A stretch of 64,000 nt of DNA from Pseudomonadota bacterium (GCA_018821985.1 JAHJKP010000012.1:1-64000); one strand, 5' to 3'. Shown: positions 35,965 to 44,451, numbered from the stretch's first letter. Notes: generated by a model not told the origin, from the sequence alone. Program-made: numbers and translations.

Positions 35965-37262
35965 TCATCGTCCTCTGTTTCTGGTAATTCATGAGTCTGT
36001 ACGAAGTTTTCTGCCTGCTCAATCGTCAATTCCGTCTGATTATTTTTTTGCTGGTCGAGAAGACTACAAAATTGAAAAACAAAATGCCGAGGAGGAACTC
36101 TATCTGTTTCGAAATATTTGACATTTTTTAAGGCCTGAATAATGGCTTGTATGTTCGCGGACTGGATTTTTAAATCCCATTCGACCCCGTCGGCTTTGCT
36201 GAAAATAGCGAGAAGCTTTTCTCCTATTTGTGCTGTGATCTTCTCAGAATTCAAAGACTCGAGGACAATCAAAGGTGTCATCGGTCGGCCTGGGAAAAAT
36301 GCAACCGATCCTATCCGATCATCCAAGGCTTGATAATTTTGGATTACTTCACTTCTGAATGTAGGAGTAGCGGCATACAAAAACATGACACCCCCAAATT
36401 CACCTTCGGCGTTCTCATTAATCATCGTCAGCATATTCTCTATGGCTTGATGCCTAGCAACTGAACCTCTTCTAAAAGACTCTGTTCTTGTGCCTTCATC
36501 GAAAGCAATAAAAAACCCCTTAAAGCCCAAGCGATTGCGCAGAAACTCTATTACCGTTTTAAGACGTTTAAAGGCTGTCTCGTCCCGGGTTGGTTCATGG
36601 AGACTATAAAGTTCTTTTAAATTTTTTGATTTGACGTTTTCGCCCCGTACCCAGGAGAATAATTCCGTATCAGTGTTCGAGGGTTGGGCGCCACTTTCTA
36701 AATCTAAAATACGTTTTCCAAGTGCAAGAAGGGCGCTAGCCATTTGAGTGTCCGGTGCTCCATACCACACCTTATTAAAAGCCTGTTCTACCTGGCGTCT
36801 AGCTAACACTGGTATTTCTTGCCCTGTAGACCAACCGAGTTCTTTCAACTTGTCTATTGCCCAAGATTTCAGAAGAACTTCTATCCCTTTCCCTTCATGA
36901 CCCGAATATTTCCCGATCGGCGGCATAAAAGACGATACGATAGCTCTGAAAATAGCGAGAGGCGATTTGAAAGGGCATTCTTGTCCAATATTGACTATTG
37001 CAGTCACAATATGGTTTCTGCGTCCACGTTCTGCCAGACTATGAATAAATTGTGTTTTCCCACTGCCATAATCACCTTCCAAATATTTGAAACATGAAAT
37101 TCCTTCCGGCAACTCTTCTTGGAAGTAATTCTCTTCAAGGATAGTCAGTATCTTTTCGGTTCCTGCATTTATAAAATGAGCGTATTCACCTGGAGCTACT
37201 GGTGCGCTCATGAGTTTTTGGCGGATACGCTTGGCATCTGCTTTTGATATATTCATGGCCAT
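35961..37262 (-). CDS. BrxD-like P-loop ATPase (DUF2791-type)
   Basis: A 433-residue P-loop ATPase, close in length to BrxD. Walker A is at residues 63-70 (GDYGSGKT) and a Walker B-like FFIAFDEG lies near 250. The N-terminus (KRIRQKLMSAPVAPGEYAHFINAGTEK) and the linker to the P-loop match the DUF2791 layout. It lacks the SH3-like module of its neighbour. A strong GGAGGAG precedes the ATG. A 44-base gap separates it from the upstream unknown gene and it overlaps the 489-aa ATPase by 4 bases. Role inferred: ATP-dependent loading or signalling partner for the operon's helicases. Confidence 0.7.
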   Translation of the reverse strand: MAMNISKADAKRIRQKLMSAPVAPGEYAHFINAGTEKILTILEENYFQEELPEGISCFKYLEGDYGSGKTQFIHSLAERGRRNHIVTAIVNIGQECPFKSPLAIFRAIVSSFMPPIGKYSGHEGKGIEVLLKSWAIDKLKELGWSTGQEIPVLARRQVEQAFNKVWYGAPDTQMASALLALGKRILDLESGAQPSNTDTELFSWVRGENVKSKNLKELYSLHEPTRDETAFKRLKTVIEFLRNRLGFKGFFIAFDEGTRTESFRRGSVARHQAIENMLTMINENAEGEFGGVMFLYAATPTFRSEVIQNYQALDDRIGSVAFFPGRPMTPLIVLESLNSEKITAQIGEKLLAIFSKADGVEWDLKIQSANIQAIIQALKNVKYFETDRVPPRHFVFQFCSLLDQQKNNQTELTIEQAENFVQTHELPETEDDE

Positions 37263-37306
37263 GTTCCCTCTCTCCTCCCCAAGTATTGTGAAGTCTTATT
37301 ATGTTT

Positions 37307-38176
37307 TCAGGTTCGCTTTTTCATATAACACACCGGCCGGGACTGTGTTCCTTCCGCATTGGTAGGCATGTAAAAGACTTTAGCATTCTTTTGCAAAGCT
37401 TGATGTACTGTCGCTTGGGAAAAATCAAACTCAGTCTTGCCTTTATTTTGAGATCTTCGCCAGTTTATTACATTAGCAATAAACGCTGCCTCAGGGAGAT
37501 CCTCAAAGTTTCCTTTTTTGGGTGCAGCCCAGAATTTTTCTTGCTGGCCAGCAATTTTGTACATATTGGCAACATCGACAATCAATACATTGTCGCTTTT
37601 AGAGAATTCACGTGCGAGCAACCAAGCAATGTTGAGACAAAAATCAAATTTTTCGGCAGGAAGTATTAATTCTTGAAGTTGTTTCTCGGCCTCATGATAA
37701 CTTTTTACGAGATAGTCATAGTCGGGAGGGATTTTCGAGATAATTGGGTAATGTTGTGTAAGACACCACGACCAGTTCATGCCTGCTTTATCATTAACTA
37801 AGATGAGGCGTCCGGCAAAAAAAAGGTTGTCTTTGTAACCGCTAGTCTCTCCCTCTAGAGTTCTAAGCGTTTGGTTGGCCAATGTTCTTTGAGTCTCACG
37901 ATTTTTTAGTGCTGCTATCTCTTTGTCTAACTCTCTTCGTGTTCGATCAATTTCAGATCTAACAGGCATGGGGATTTTGGGATCATTTTCCAGCAGTTTA
38001 AACCCTACTAGTTCCATTTTTCTCTCAATAGGAGCGGGTGCCATCTCGAATTCTTTTGATCTTGTGTTACCTTGTCCTAGTATTCGGTACAGTTGGGCTT
38101 GATTACCTTTATGTTTGTTTAACATATCTGTGTTTCTTATGTATCTTTCAACCTCTGGGAATAGCGGTGTAGTCAT
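37307..38176 (-). CDS. Unknown operon protein, 289 aa
   Basis: A 289-residue soluble protein I do not recognise. Residues about 70-110 are a charged helix that could form a coiled coil. The C-terminal half has alternating hydrophobic strands (NVLIVDVANMY) that might be a Rossmann-like or nuclease-like core, with no catalytic motif I can name. The ATG at 38176 has a strong AGGAGG. It is the second gene of the long operon, between the SF1 helicase (24 bases upstream) and the BrxD-like ATPases. Confidence 0.6.
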   Translation of the reverse strand: MTTPLFPEVERYIRNTDMLNKHKGNQAQLYRILGQGNTRSKEFEMAPAPIERKMELVGFKLLENDPKIPMPVRSEIDRTRRELDKEIAALKNRETQRTLANQTLRTLEGETSGYKDNLFFAGRLILVNDKAGMNWSWCLTQHYPIISKIPPDYDYLVKSYHEAEKQLQELILPAEKFDFCLNIAWLLAREFSKSDNVLIVDVANMYKIAGQQEKFWAAPKKGNFEDLPEAAFIANVINWRRSQNKGKTEFDFSQATVHQALQKNAKVFYMPTNAEGTQSRPVCYMKKRT

Positions 38177-38200
38177 TAAAAATCCTCCTGCCCACCAAAA

Positions 38201-40714
38201 TTATATGGAGACAATTTTAATTAAATCCCTATCAATTTTCTGCAATGATTTTGGAGTTTCTTCACATAAGATATTAAGCTGCAGAGCTGGCCTTGATAAT
38301 GCTACATAGGCCCGATTTTTAGAATGTTTCAATGTCGAGCTTCCGATATCGTCCATTCCTATAACGAAACAAGCATCATACTCGAGACCTTTAATTCTTT
38401 CCACACTCGTAGTAATTAACTCATTTGAATTTGTGTGTGCTTGCCAGATCGGTGCTAAAGAAATCCCGAGGGTTTCAAGCTGTCCCCTATATTGCGCCAG
38501 ATTTTCTTCATCTTCATTGACTTGAATGAGGGCTATGGTTTTGATGTCTGGATTTCTTTTTAAAACATTAAGGCGCCGCTTAATTAACTCTGCAAAAGAA
38601 CTGGATCTTCCTATGAAAAGTACAGGAGTAGGGCCTTCCCGCACATCGTTTTCAGAAAAAGGAGCAATTTCACCAAAAACGTTTTCATAGAAAGAACGTA
38701 AAAAAAGACCGATTTGTTTGCTCTGGCGCATATTTTTTGCGAAAGGAAAACTCGTAAAAGCACCTTTGTCTCTTAGTGAACTCCCAATTCTAAAGGCTTC
38801 CGGATTTTCCATTCCCCATACCGGGGAGACTACTTGATGAAAGTCTGCAGCCACAGTAAACGCACCGTCAGGATGGACGAAAGAGCTGAGTAATGCCGCT
38901 TCAGCAACACATAAGTCCTGAGCTTCATCAATCATAACGTGAGTCCATCTTTTGTCTTCAGAGGTCCCAGCAATGGCTAGAGGATTAGGTATTTCTCGGA
39001 ATCGTTGTTTGAAATCAATTTCCGTTGGGAGGGAGAACCTTAACAGAAAGGCTAACCAGGGTTCTTCTTCTTTCCCGTAGGTTCTATGCTGCCAGTCATC
39101 TTTTATCCCGTCAAGAACTTCATCTTCTCTGATTTTGTGGCCAATACCATTTATTATGCGTTTCGTGCCTTGATAAAGGACATCACTAAAATAAGTTACG
39201 AGACCGTCGAAAGGGTCGTAGACCCAAAAAAGCCATTGTTGGAACTCTTGGTCGAACTTTTCGATTAATCCATCTTGTTTCAATAAAGTGCGCAACTCTT
39301 CGTATTCTTTGCGCACTCCAAAATAGATTGCGTCCATGTTAAATTTGGATGTCAAAGGTGCAGATGCTGTTTTTTGGGTCGAGGCCGTGAGGAGAGAAGA
39401 AACTAATTTTTGCGCACATTTTTTTGATTGTTGAGATGTGGCAAGATCGAACCATTTTGCCTGTTCTGCCTCCTTGAAACGGTCAGAAATTTGTGATTCG
39501 AAAATGAGCCAACAATCTTTTAAATCTTTCGAACTGCAGAGTCCCCAGAATGCTTGCCGACCTCTTTCTTCATAGATAAAGAGCTTTTTCCTTCGTACTT
39601 TTGCGTTATGCTTATAAAGCCATAACTCCCCTATGTATTGAGAGATAAAGGAATCCACCAAGGCGACAACGCTCGACGGGATATGCAGATCTTCTTCCAA
39701 CATGGATTTTGAATATTCGATCAAATTGCTGTTCGCCAAAAATATCCGGGTCAACTCTGGCGAATATCTAATATTACCTTGGTAATCATCCCGCAGTTCC
39801 TGTTGGTCATATAAAAAACGAATTCTCTGCATGGCAACGGTAGTTTTCCCACTGCCCGGAGCACCGCTTACCAACATCATCCCATTCATCTTGTTCAGGA
39901 AAGCTTCAACCTGTTCCCTGGTCATCTGCAACTTGATGGCCTTCAACCCTGTGGTTGGCTTCAATTCCGTATTGGGGCGGACACTGCCGCCTGGCTCATA
40001 GAGACCGGAAATATCTGGTAAGACTTGGGAAAACTTTGCCCGCACCAGTGGGGTAACCGATCGCAAAGTTAATCCACGATTATGGATGTCAATTTTTTCC
40101 CGTAGATCGTGCGACATAGCTAACTGAATTCCTGGATGAGTCCAGGCCAGAACCTTGACCAGTTCATCCCCTTGACCAAGCGGCAAGTTTGTACGGGTAT
40201 GTTCATTAGCATAAAAAAGCTGTTTTTTAAGAGTTACTCCACCCCCTTTCTCCTGGGTTTCTGTAAGCACCTCTGCCATGGCGTGAAAAGGCTGATGAAG
40301 AATAGCCTGAAGGCTTTCATGCTCCTTTATTTTATCGTTTTTTGAATTGCGGTAATTTTCAGAAACACCTTGGGTGATATCTGGTCGTTCGCTAAACGTG
40401 GTAAATGTTCTCAATGCATGTTGAGCATATTTATGAGCAGATCGCGCATTTTTTTCATCCCGCTGCACCCGTATTATCAATGATGAAGTATTGCCAACAC
40501 CCTCAGAAGTTTCCGACAAGGCGGGAGATGTGGTGCTAATGTCTCCATCAGACTGCTCTTCTACCTGCGTCAGGAAATGGGTATGGGCAGAGTATTCACG
40601 ATTTTCGTCATTCTTTGCAAAATAAACCTTGAGATATGTCCCATCGTTTTCAATCACCTTACCGATACCCAAATCCGGATTTTTAGAATTAATCACATGC
40701 ATGCCGAGTCGCAT
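38201..40714 (-). CDS. SF1 (UvrD-like) helicase with N-terminal SH3-like module
   Basis: First gene of the 13-gene operon. The 837-residue protein is an SF1A helicase: Walker A GAPGSGKTT near 285, DEAQDL near 595, and C-terminal motifs VERIKGLEYDA and YVALSRPALQL. The first ~45 residues (LGMHVINSKNPDLGIGKV, then VYFAKND) look like an SH3-type DUF3553/CarD-like module, also present in the 489-aa BrxD-like protein. Residues ~80-270 are unknown. Many stand-alone UvrD-like proteins of this kind act in defence systems, but which nucleic acid it acts on cannot be told. A GAGGT lies ~10 bases before the ATG, and a possible promoter and inverted repeats lie in the 248-base gap upstream. Confidence 0.8.
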   Translation of the reverse strand: MRLGMHVINSKNPDLGIGKVIENDGTYLKVYFAKNDENREYSAHTHFLTQVEEQSDGDISTTSPALSETSEGVGNTSSLIIRVQRDEKNARSAHKYAQHALRTFTTFSERPDITQGVSENYRNSKNDKIKEHESLQAILHQPFHAMAEVLTETQEKGGGVTLKKQLFYANEHTRTNLPLGQGDELVKVLAWTHPGIQLAMSHDLREKIDIHNRGLTLRSVTPLVRAKFSQVLPDISGLYEPGGSVRPNTELKPTTGLKAIKLQMTREQVEAFLNKMNGMMLVSGAPGSGKTTVAMQRIRFLYDQQELRDDYQGNIRYSPELTRIFLANSNLIEYSKSMLEEDLHIPSSVVALVDSFISQYIGELWLYKHNAKVRRKKLFIYEERGRQAFWGLCSSKDLKDCWLIFESQISDRFKEAEQAKWFDLATSQQSKKCAQKLVSSLLTASTQKTASAPLTSKFNMDAIYFGVRKEYEELRTLLKQDGLIEKFDQEFQQWLFWVYDPFDGLVTYFSDVLYQGTKRIINGIGHKIREDEVLDGIKDDWQHRTYGKEEEPWLAFLLRFSLPTEIDFKQRFREIPNPLAIAGTSEDKRWTHVMIDEAQDLCVAEAALLSSFVHPDGAFTVAADFHQVVSPVWGMENPEAFRIGSSLRDKGAFTSFPFAKNMRQSKQIGLFLRSFYENVFGEIAPFSENDVREGPTPVLFIGRSSSFAELIKRRLNVLKRNPDIKTIALIQVNEDEENLAQYRGQLETLGISLAPIWQAHTNSNELITTSVERIKGLEYDACFVIGMDDIGSSTLKHSKNRAYVALSRPALQLNILCEETPKSLQKIDRDLIKIVSI

Positions 40715-40762
40715 AATGTTGCTACCTCAATTGATTAAAGGGGACTCCCACTTTCAAGACAA

Positions 40763-40815
40763 AATTCCTTTGGAATTAAGGTAGAATCCTATTCCAAAAA
40801 ATCTTAATTTGCCAA
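40763..40815 (-). promoter_or_regulatory. Candidate operon promoter with two inverted-repeat operators
   Basis: On the minus strand, TTGGCA (40815-40810) and TAGGAT (40791-40786) are spaced by 18 bases, a plausible sigma-70 promoter about 75 bases before the first operon gene. Two inverted repeats sit at and just after the -10: GAAT-CCT-ATTC (40784-40794) and AATTCC-TTT-GGAATT (40763-40777). Both contain GGAAT-type half sites. Repressor binding here, for example by the nearby WYL protein, would block transcription; that is inference. Confidence 0.35.
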
Positions 40816-40962
40816 TCTGTTTCAAGCCTTTCACTTCCTGCATATTGAGCCGAGGACAGACGATGAGGGATTACGATGGATGTTCACCGGATCGACATGC
40901 CTATTCAGTTTGTGGTTCGCCGCGGTTTAACAATCCTGTTCGTTGGCGAAACTTTCATTTAC

Positions 40963-41328
40963 CTATACTACTCCAAGCCATGGATAATATTCTTTTAAAG
41001 AATCATCTATTTTAATCAATTGAATAGTTAATAGGTCCTGTAATTCTGTGTGCTTACTAATTTCAGCAATTCCTATGTTCAGCGGTTTTGAAGAAACTGT
41101 ACAACGGATATTATTTTCTTTTTCTTCCCAAACTAGTTCTTCGCCGAATTTCTTATGAATCTTTTCTTTTTCTGTCAAAAGCTTTAAATATTTTTCTTTG
41201 TTTTCCAGTTCATCTTTGCTTTCAATGCACAGTTGAACAAAAGAATCTGACTTTCTTAAGGATGCACAAAGATGGATTTTACCTCTTGTTTGCTGGTAGT
41301 GTTTTTTTGAAACTGCTCTTTCTGACAT
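40963..41328 (-). CDS. DUF4268-like small protein
   Basis: A 121-residue protein resembling the DUF4268 domain, in particular the segment with a long charged helix followed by FGEELVWEE and a short beta strand. DUF4268 is usually the C-terminal part of larger nuclease-associated proteins, so this may be a fragment or a stand-alone version. No Shine-Dalgarno is visible; instead a 19-bp perfect palindrome covers the start codon. It lies just upstream of the long operon in the same direction, and the 248-base gap between them argues for separate transcription. Confidence 0.5.
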   Translation of the reverse strand: MSERAVSKKHYQQTRGKIHLCASLRKSDSFVQLCIESKDELENKEKYLKLLTEKEKIHKKFGEELVWEEKENNIRCTVSSKPLNIGIAEISKHTELQDLLTIQLIKIDDSLKEYYPWLGVV

Positions 41329-41338
41329 AATGTCAGAA
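41320..41338. promoter_or_regulatory. 19-bp perfect palindrome over a start codon
   Basis: TTCTGACAT, one central base, then ATGTCAGAA: 9-bp arms with no mismatch. The minus-strand start codon at 41328 lies within it. A dimeric regulator bound here would block transcription or initiation of the 121-aa gene. No other copy was seen in the nearby intergenic regions. Confidence 0.5.
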
Positions 41339-41414
41339 CGGTAAAATTAATAGGAACCTTTTGAGCACAGCAGAAAAGATTTCCTGTTTAACGTTTTGTT
41401 AACTTAACTATTTG

Positions 41415-41834
41415 TTAAAATACATTTTGTATGATACCAAACTCTTGAAGCAGTACTCGGACGGCGACATCGGGATTTTTTATTATCAAGAACGTCCTGT
41501 CCTTGTTTTTTTCTCCCTTACCGTTATGCATAACGAGGTCACTGGCAACGCATTTGTGACGATCACAAAATGTCTGAATAAGGTTATTTGCAAGATTCGG
41601 AGGACAAGCATCATTTGGAGAATTACCCCAAGTTCTAAAATGATATCCTAACACTCCATTTCTTCTCAGAACATCACTGTTTATGTATCCACATCGAGTA
41701 CCATTAAAAATCAAGTTTAAAGTCTTACCGGCGGAGGTGGTAACCTTGGCCTCTATTTTATAATTTTTCAACTTTTCAAGCATAAACAGAACAGGTGCAG
41801 GCAAATCAGAACCTTTGTATCCTCCTGGTATCAT
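41415..41834 (-). CDS. Hypothetical protein, 139 aa
   Basis: A 139-residue protein with no recognised domain, three Cys and several Asn/Gly turns. GGAG lies about 11 bases before the ATG, a rather long spacing. AT-rich like the flanking sequence. It is in the same orientation as the 121-aa gene, 86 bases upstream of it. The 248 bases before it (41835-42082) show nothing I can support. Confidence 0.4.
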   Translation of the reverse strand: MIPGGYKGSDLPAPVLFMLEKLKNYKIEAKVTTSAGKTLNLIFNGTRCGYINSDVLRRNGVLGYHFRTWGNSPNDACPPNLANNLIQTFCDRHKCVASDLVMHNGKGEKNKDRTFLIIKNPDVAVRVLLQEFGIIQNVF

Positions 41835-42082
41835 AAGAATTATAACTCCTCATCATTGTTTTTCTTTCAATTTATTATGCCGTCAAGCATTCATCCATAG
41901 AGTTTGCGGCCTTGTAAGGCATTTTTCTTTTCGCTATCAATTGAAGTGCAGTTGTCCAAAAGGCATGGTACCCCTAAGTATTGGACCACCCTTTTTATGC
42001 AATGTGTCAACTCACGTCCGCCTTCTCACATCTCAGGTACCCCCTTGTTAGGAAAGATGTACAAAGAGCTCCCTTATCATTT

Positions 42083-42253
42083 TCAATTCAAACACATCAC
42101 ACATATCGCCGGTAACAGTAACAGCGTAACAATTCCGAAACAACCACTCTTACCGACCTTTCGCTCTTGTCTCTGCTCCTCAAACTTTTTATAGATTATG
42201 AAATCCAGGGTGTCGTCTTTGTCAAAGATGTTATCATCGCCGTCGTCATGCAT
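42083..42253 (-). CDS. Small single-pass membrane protein (copy 2)
   Basis: A 56-residue paralogue of the protein at 6273-6452. It shares the acidic N-terminus (DNIFDKDD, then LDFIIY), the QERK linker and the GCFGI..LLLLP membrane helix. GGAG precedes the ATG by about 8 bases. Function unknown. With its partner it brackets the whole 34-kb helicase/nuclease operon, in direct orientation. Confidence 0.6.
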   Translation of the reverse strand: MHDDGDDNIFDKDDTLDFIIYKKFEEQRQERKVGKSGCFGIVTLLLLPAICVMCLN

Positions 42254-42705
42254 AAAAGCTCCTTCTGAGATATATTTTTAAAAGCCTATTTTTGTCCAAG
42301 CAGAAACTCAGTTTATCCACTTCTTAGATCCTTGAAAATAAGGGGGGTGATGAAGTATTTAGCTGACACTACTCCTGCAAAAGGAACCGATTGCATTTAT
42401 AGAAAATCATCATTCTCTTCGCTGAGCATTTATAGTCGATTCTGAAAATGGTGCTTTTCGGAATCGACTAATTTAGTCATTACTGCTCAAAAATATTTAT
42501 ATATATTTTATGGGAAAATGACCCCAATATTTTGATTTTGCAAGGTATGTTTTTGACAAACACCCGATACCATATGTCAATTACCAACTTTCATTTTTTC
42601 AAATTTCAAAGTGTATAATGAGATTTAGTGTCCACTCTTGATGACCGTTTTCATTCAAACACATAACTCTTTTCGCCATACCACCTTTGAGTCCAGAAAT
42701 ACTCG
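42254..42705. other. AT-rich intergenic region with one strong hairpin
   Basis: No gene is supported in these 452 bases. A near-perfect inverted repeat at 42433-42470 (16-bp arms, one mismatch, 6-base loop) is the only structure seen. It has no T-tract on either side typical of an intrinsic terminator. Confidence 0.5.
42433..42470. repeat. 16-bp inverted repeat (stem-loop)
   Basis: Arms beginning TAGTCGATTCTGAAAA and ending TTTTCGGAATCGACTA pair with one mismatch around a TGGTGC loop. Could be a structured RNA, a transcription attenuator or a mobile-element end. Not explained by flanking genes. Confidence 0.6.
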
Positions 42706-43344
42706 TTAATTGTGAGCATTCCGATTATGAGATTCGTAGCAGGTGTTTCTGTTACCCTTGGCAATCAGCAGTTGAATATCCCCGTTTTCACTTGCCTCAC
42801 ATCGTAGCTGACGGTATCTGAAACCCTCCACACGGGTATGCAGACTCAGGCAATTAGAGAGCCACTTGTTAACCTCTTGCTCCATATCTAGAATCGGCCC
42901 GTCAATCAACATGCTGGTGTTGAGCAAAGTATCCCCTTTTTCACCAAACGATCCCAAATAAAATGAGAAGTACAGAGCACGGCAAATTCCCGGGCCAAGC
43001 ATGGCCTTGAGCCAGGCACAAAACAGGGTATCGGGCTGAAATTTAAAGTTGATCCACTGGGCAGCCTTGAAAAAGACTCCGGCCTGGACAAAAGCCTCGA
43101 TACGGGCAATGACGGCAAGGCCGGAAAACTGGGATAAGGAAAGATGGGCGTGCTGGTCAGGAGTGGCTACCAAAGTTGCTTTGCCGCCAACCTCATCCAA
43201 TTCCCACTGAAAGAGGATGGCATCTTCGCCATTCAGTTCGGAGTTTTCGACGCGGCCCACCATATCAAGAAGGCCGGCATTGGTTAATTGAAACTGATAG
43301 ATTATCTCACTGAATTTACTGCTGCACTTTAATAAAAAAGCCAT
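42706..43344 (-). CDS. Hypothetical protein, 212 aa, next to WYL regulator
   Basis: A 212-residue soluble protein of unknown function with a hydrophobic, mixed alpha/beta sequence and no motif I can name. AGGAGG six bases before the ATG makes it a well-supported gene. It lies 120 bases downstream of the WYL regulator in the same direction, so the two may be co-transcribed and functionally paired. Confidence 0.6.
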   Translation of the reverse strand: MAFLLKCSSKFSEIIYQFQLTNAGLLDMVGRVENSELNGEDAILFQWELDEVGGKATLVATPDQHAHLSLSQFSGLAVIARIEAFVQAGVFFKAAQWINFKFQPDTLFCAWLKAMLGPGICRALYFSFYLGSFGEKGDTLLNTSMLIDGPILDMEQEVNKWLSNCLSLHTRVEGFRYRQLRCEASENGDIQLLIAKGNRNTCYESHNRNAHN

Positions 43345-43464
43345 GGCTGACCTCCTCTGATAATTTGTTGGGTTGAACCCTACATCGCGTAAGGTTCTCT
43401 CTTTCCTCCAACATATCAGGGGAGAGGCTCAATATATGATCTTCACAATCTTTTTTTGATTTTT

Positions 43465-44451
43465 TTATGACTGGTAATGACCCAAAGCGGCCAGGAGCTT
43501 TTCCTTGACCTCCTCTCTGAGTTCCTTGGGGCCAAGAACTTCCACGTCCGGCCCATAACGAAGAATATCAAGGACCAACTCACGCGAATCGCTGTAGGGC
43601 AGGCAAAGTTGATAAGAACCATCATCCAGCCAGCTTCCCTGCTGGTCGGGATGCCATTGCTCAGCAGCGACCCAGCGAGCACGCTCTGGGGTAAAACGGA
43701 GGGTGGCTGTTTTGTCTGCCGGACCTGCAAAGATACCAAAGGCCTGGGAGTAATAGCTGTCCAGTTGCTGATCAGCTATCTCGATGGCCTTTTCTTCGAG
43801 GATATCGAGCTGTTGAATCCGGTCGAGTGCAAAGGTGCGAAAATCATTGCTCTTATGGCACCAGGTGTTGAGATACCAGTTTTCCCGGTAATAGATGAGC
43901 CGTTGCGGGGAGACAACCCGGCTAGAAAGAGCATCATGGGCACGATCATGATACTGAAGATTCAGTTGGTATCGTTGCAAGGTGGCATTGGCTGCGGCAT
44001 GGAAATGCCCTGAAGGGCAAGGGCGAGCGCCAACGCTGTGAAACCGGAATCTGCGGACAATCTCGTTGGTGGCGAGATTCTGCTTTTCCATGATGGACTC
44101 GATGCGGTGCCGGATGAGGGCAAACTCATCTCGAAGCAGCCCCGGTTGCATCTTGCTAATGAGCTCATGGACGGTGAGCAAGGCATGCAGCTCGGAGACA
44201 GTGAACCAGAGTCCGGGTAATTCGTGGTGATTCTCTTCGGCATCACTCCCCTGAACGCGGTCGAGAATGTAGCCGTCATGCTTCTTGTCGTAGCGAACCG
44301 GCGCACCCAGCTCGTCGCGCATCTTTTTGAGAATCCGCTTGATCGTCGGCCAGGAACATTCCATTCTGGCCTCCAGCGTACTCCTGGAGATGGGATACCG
44401 ATGGGACAAAAAGAGGGCATGCAGGGTGTAAATGCGGTCAAATTGATTCAT
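43465..44451 (-). CDS. WYL-domain transcriptional regulator
   Basis: A 328-residue DNA-binding regulator. Residues 1-60 form a winged helix-turn-helix (STLEARMECSWPTIKRILKKMRD). Residues about 130-230 carry the WYL domain, with the RLIYYRENWYLNTWC strand pair. The rest is the C-terminal WCX extension. WYL proteins bind nucleotides or nucleic acid and control many defence loci (BrxR of BREX and CapW of CBASS are close functional analogues). It lies about 3 kb upstream of the long operon in the same orientation and is the only clear regulator near it. Confidence 0.85.
   Translation of the reverse strand: MNQFDRIYTLHALFLSHRYPISRSTLEARMECSWPTIKRILKKMRDELGAPVRYDKKHDGYILDRVQGSDAEENHHELPGLWFTVSELHALLTVHELISKMQPGLLRDEFALIRHRIESIMEKQNLATNEIVRRFRFHSVGARPCPSGHFHAAANATLQRYQLNLQYHDRAHDALSSRVVSPQRLIYYRENWYLNTWCHKSNDFRTFALDRIQQLDILEEKAIEIADQQLDSYYSQAFGIFAGPADKTATLRFTPERARWVAAEQWHPDQQGSWLDDGSYQLCLPYSDSRELVLDILRYGPDVEVLGPKELREEVKEKLLAALGHYQS

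Noticed and set aside
6548-40714. Calling the operon BREX
   Set aside because: BrxD-like ATPases, an Lhr-like helicase and a large methylase are present, but no PglZ phosphatase, BrxC/PglY ATPase, BrxL or BrxA/B is seen.
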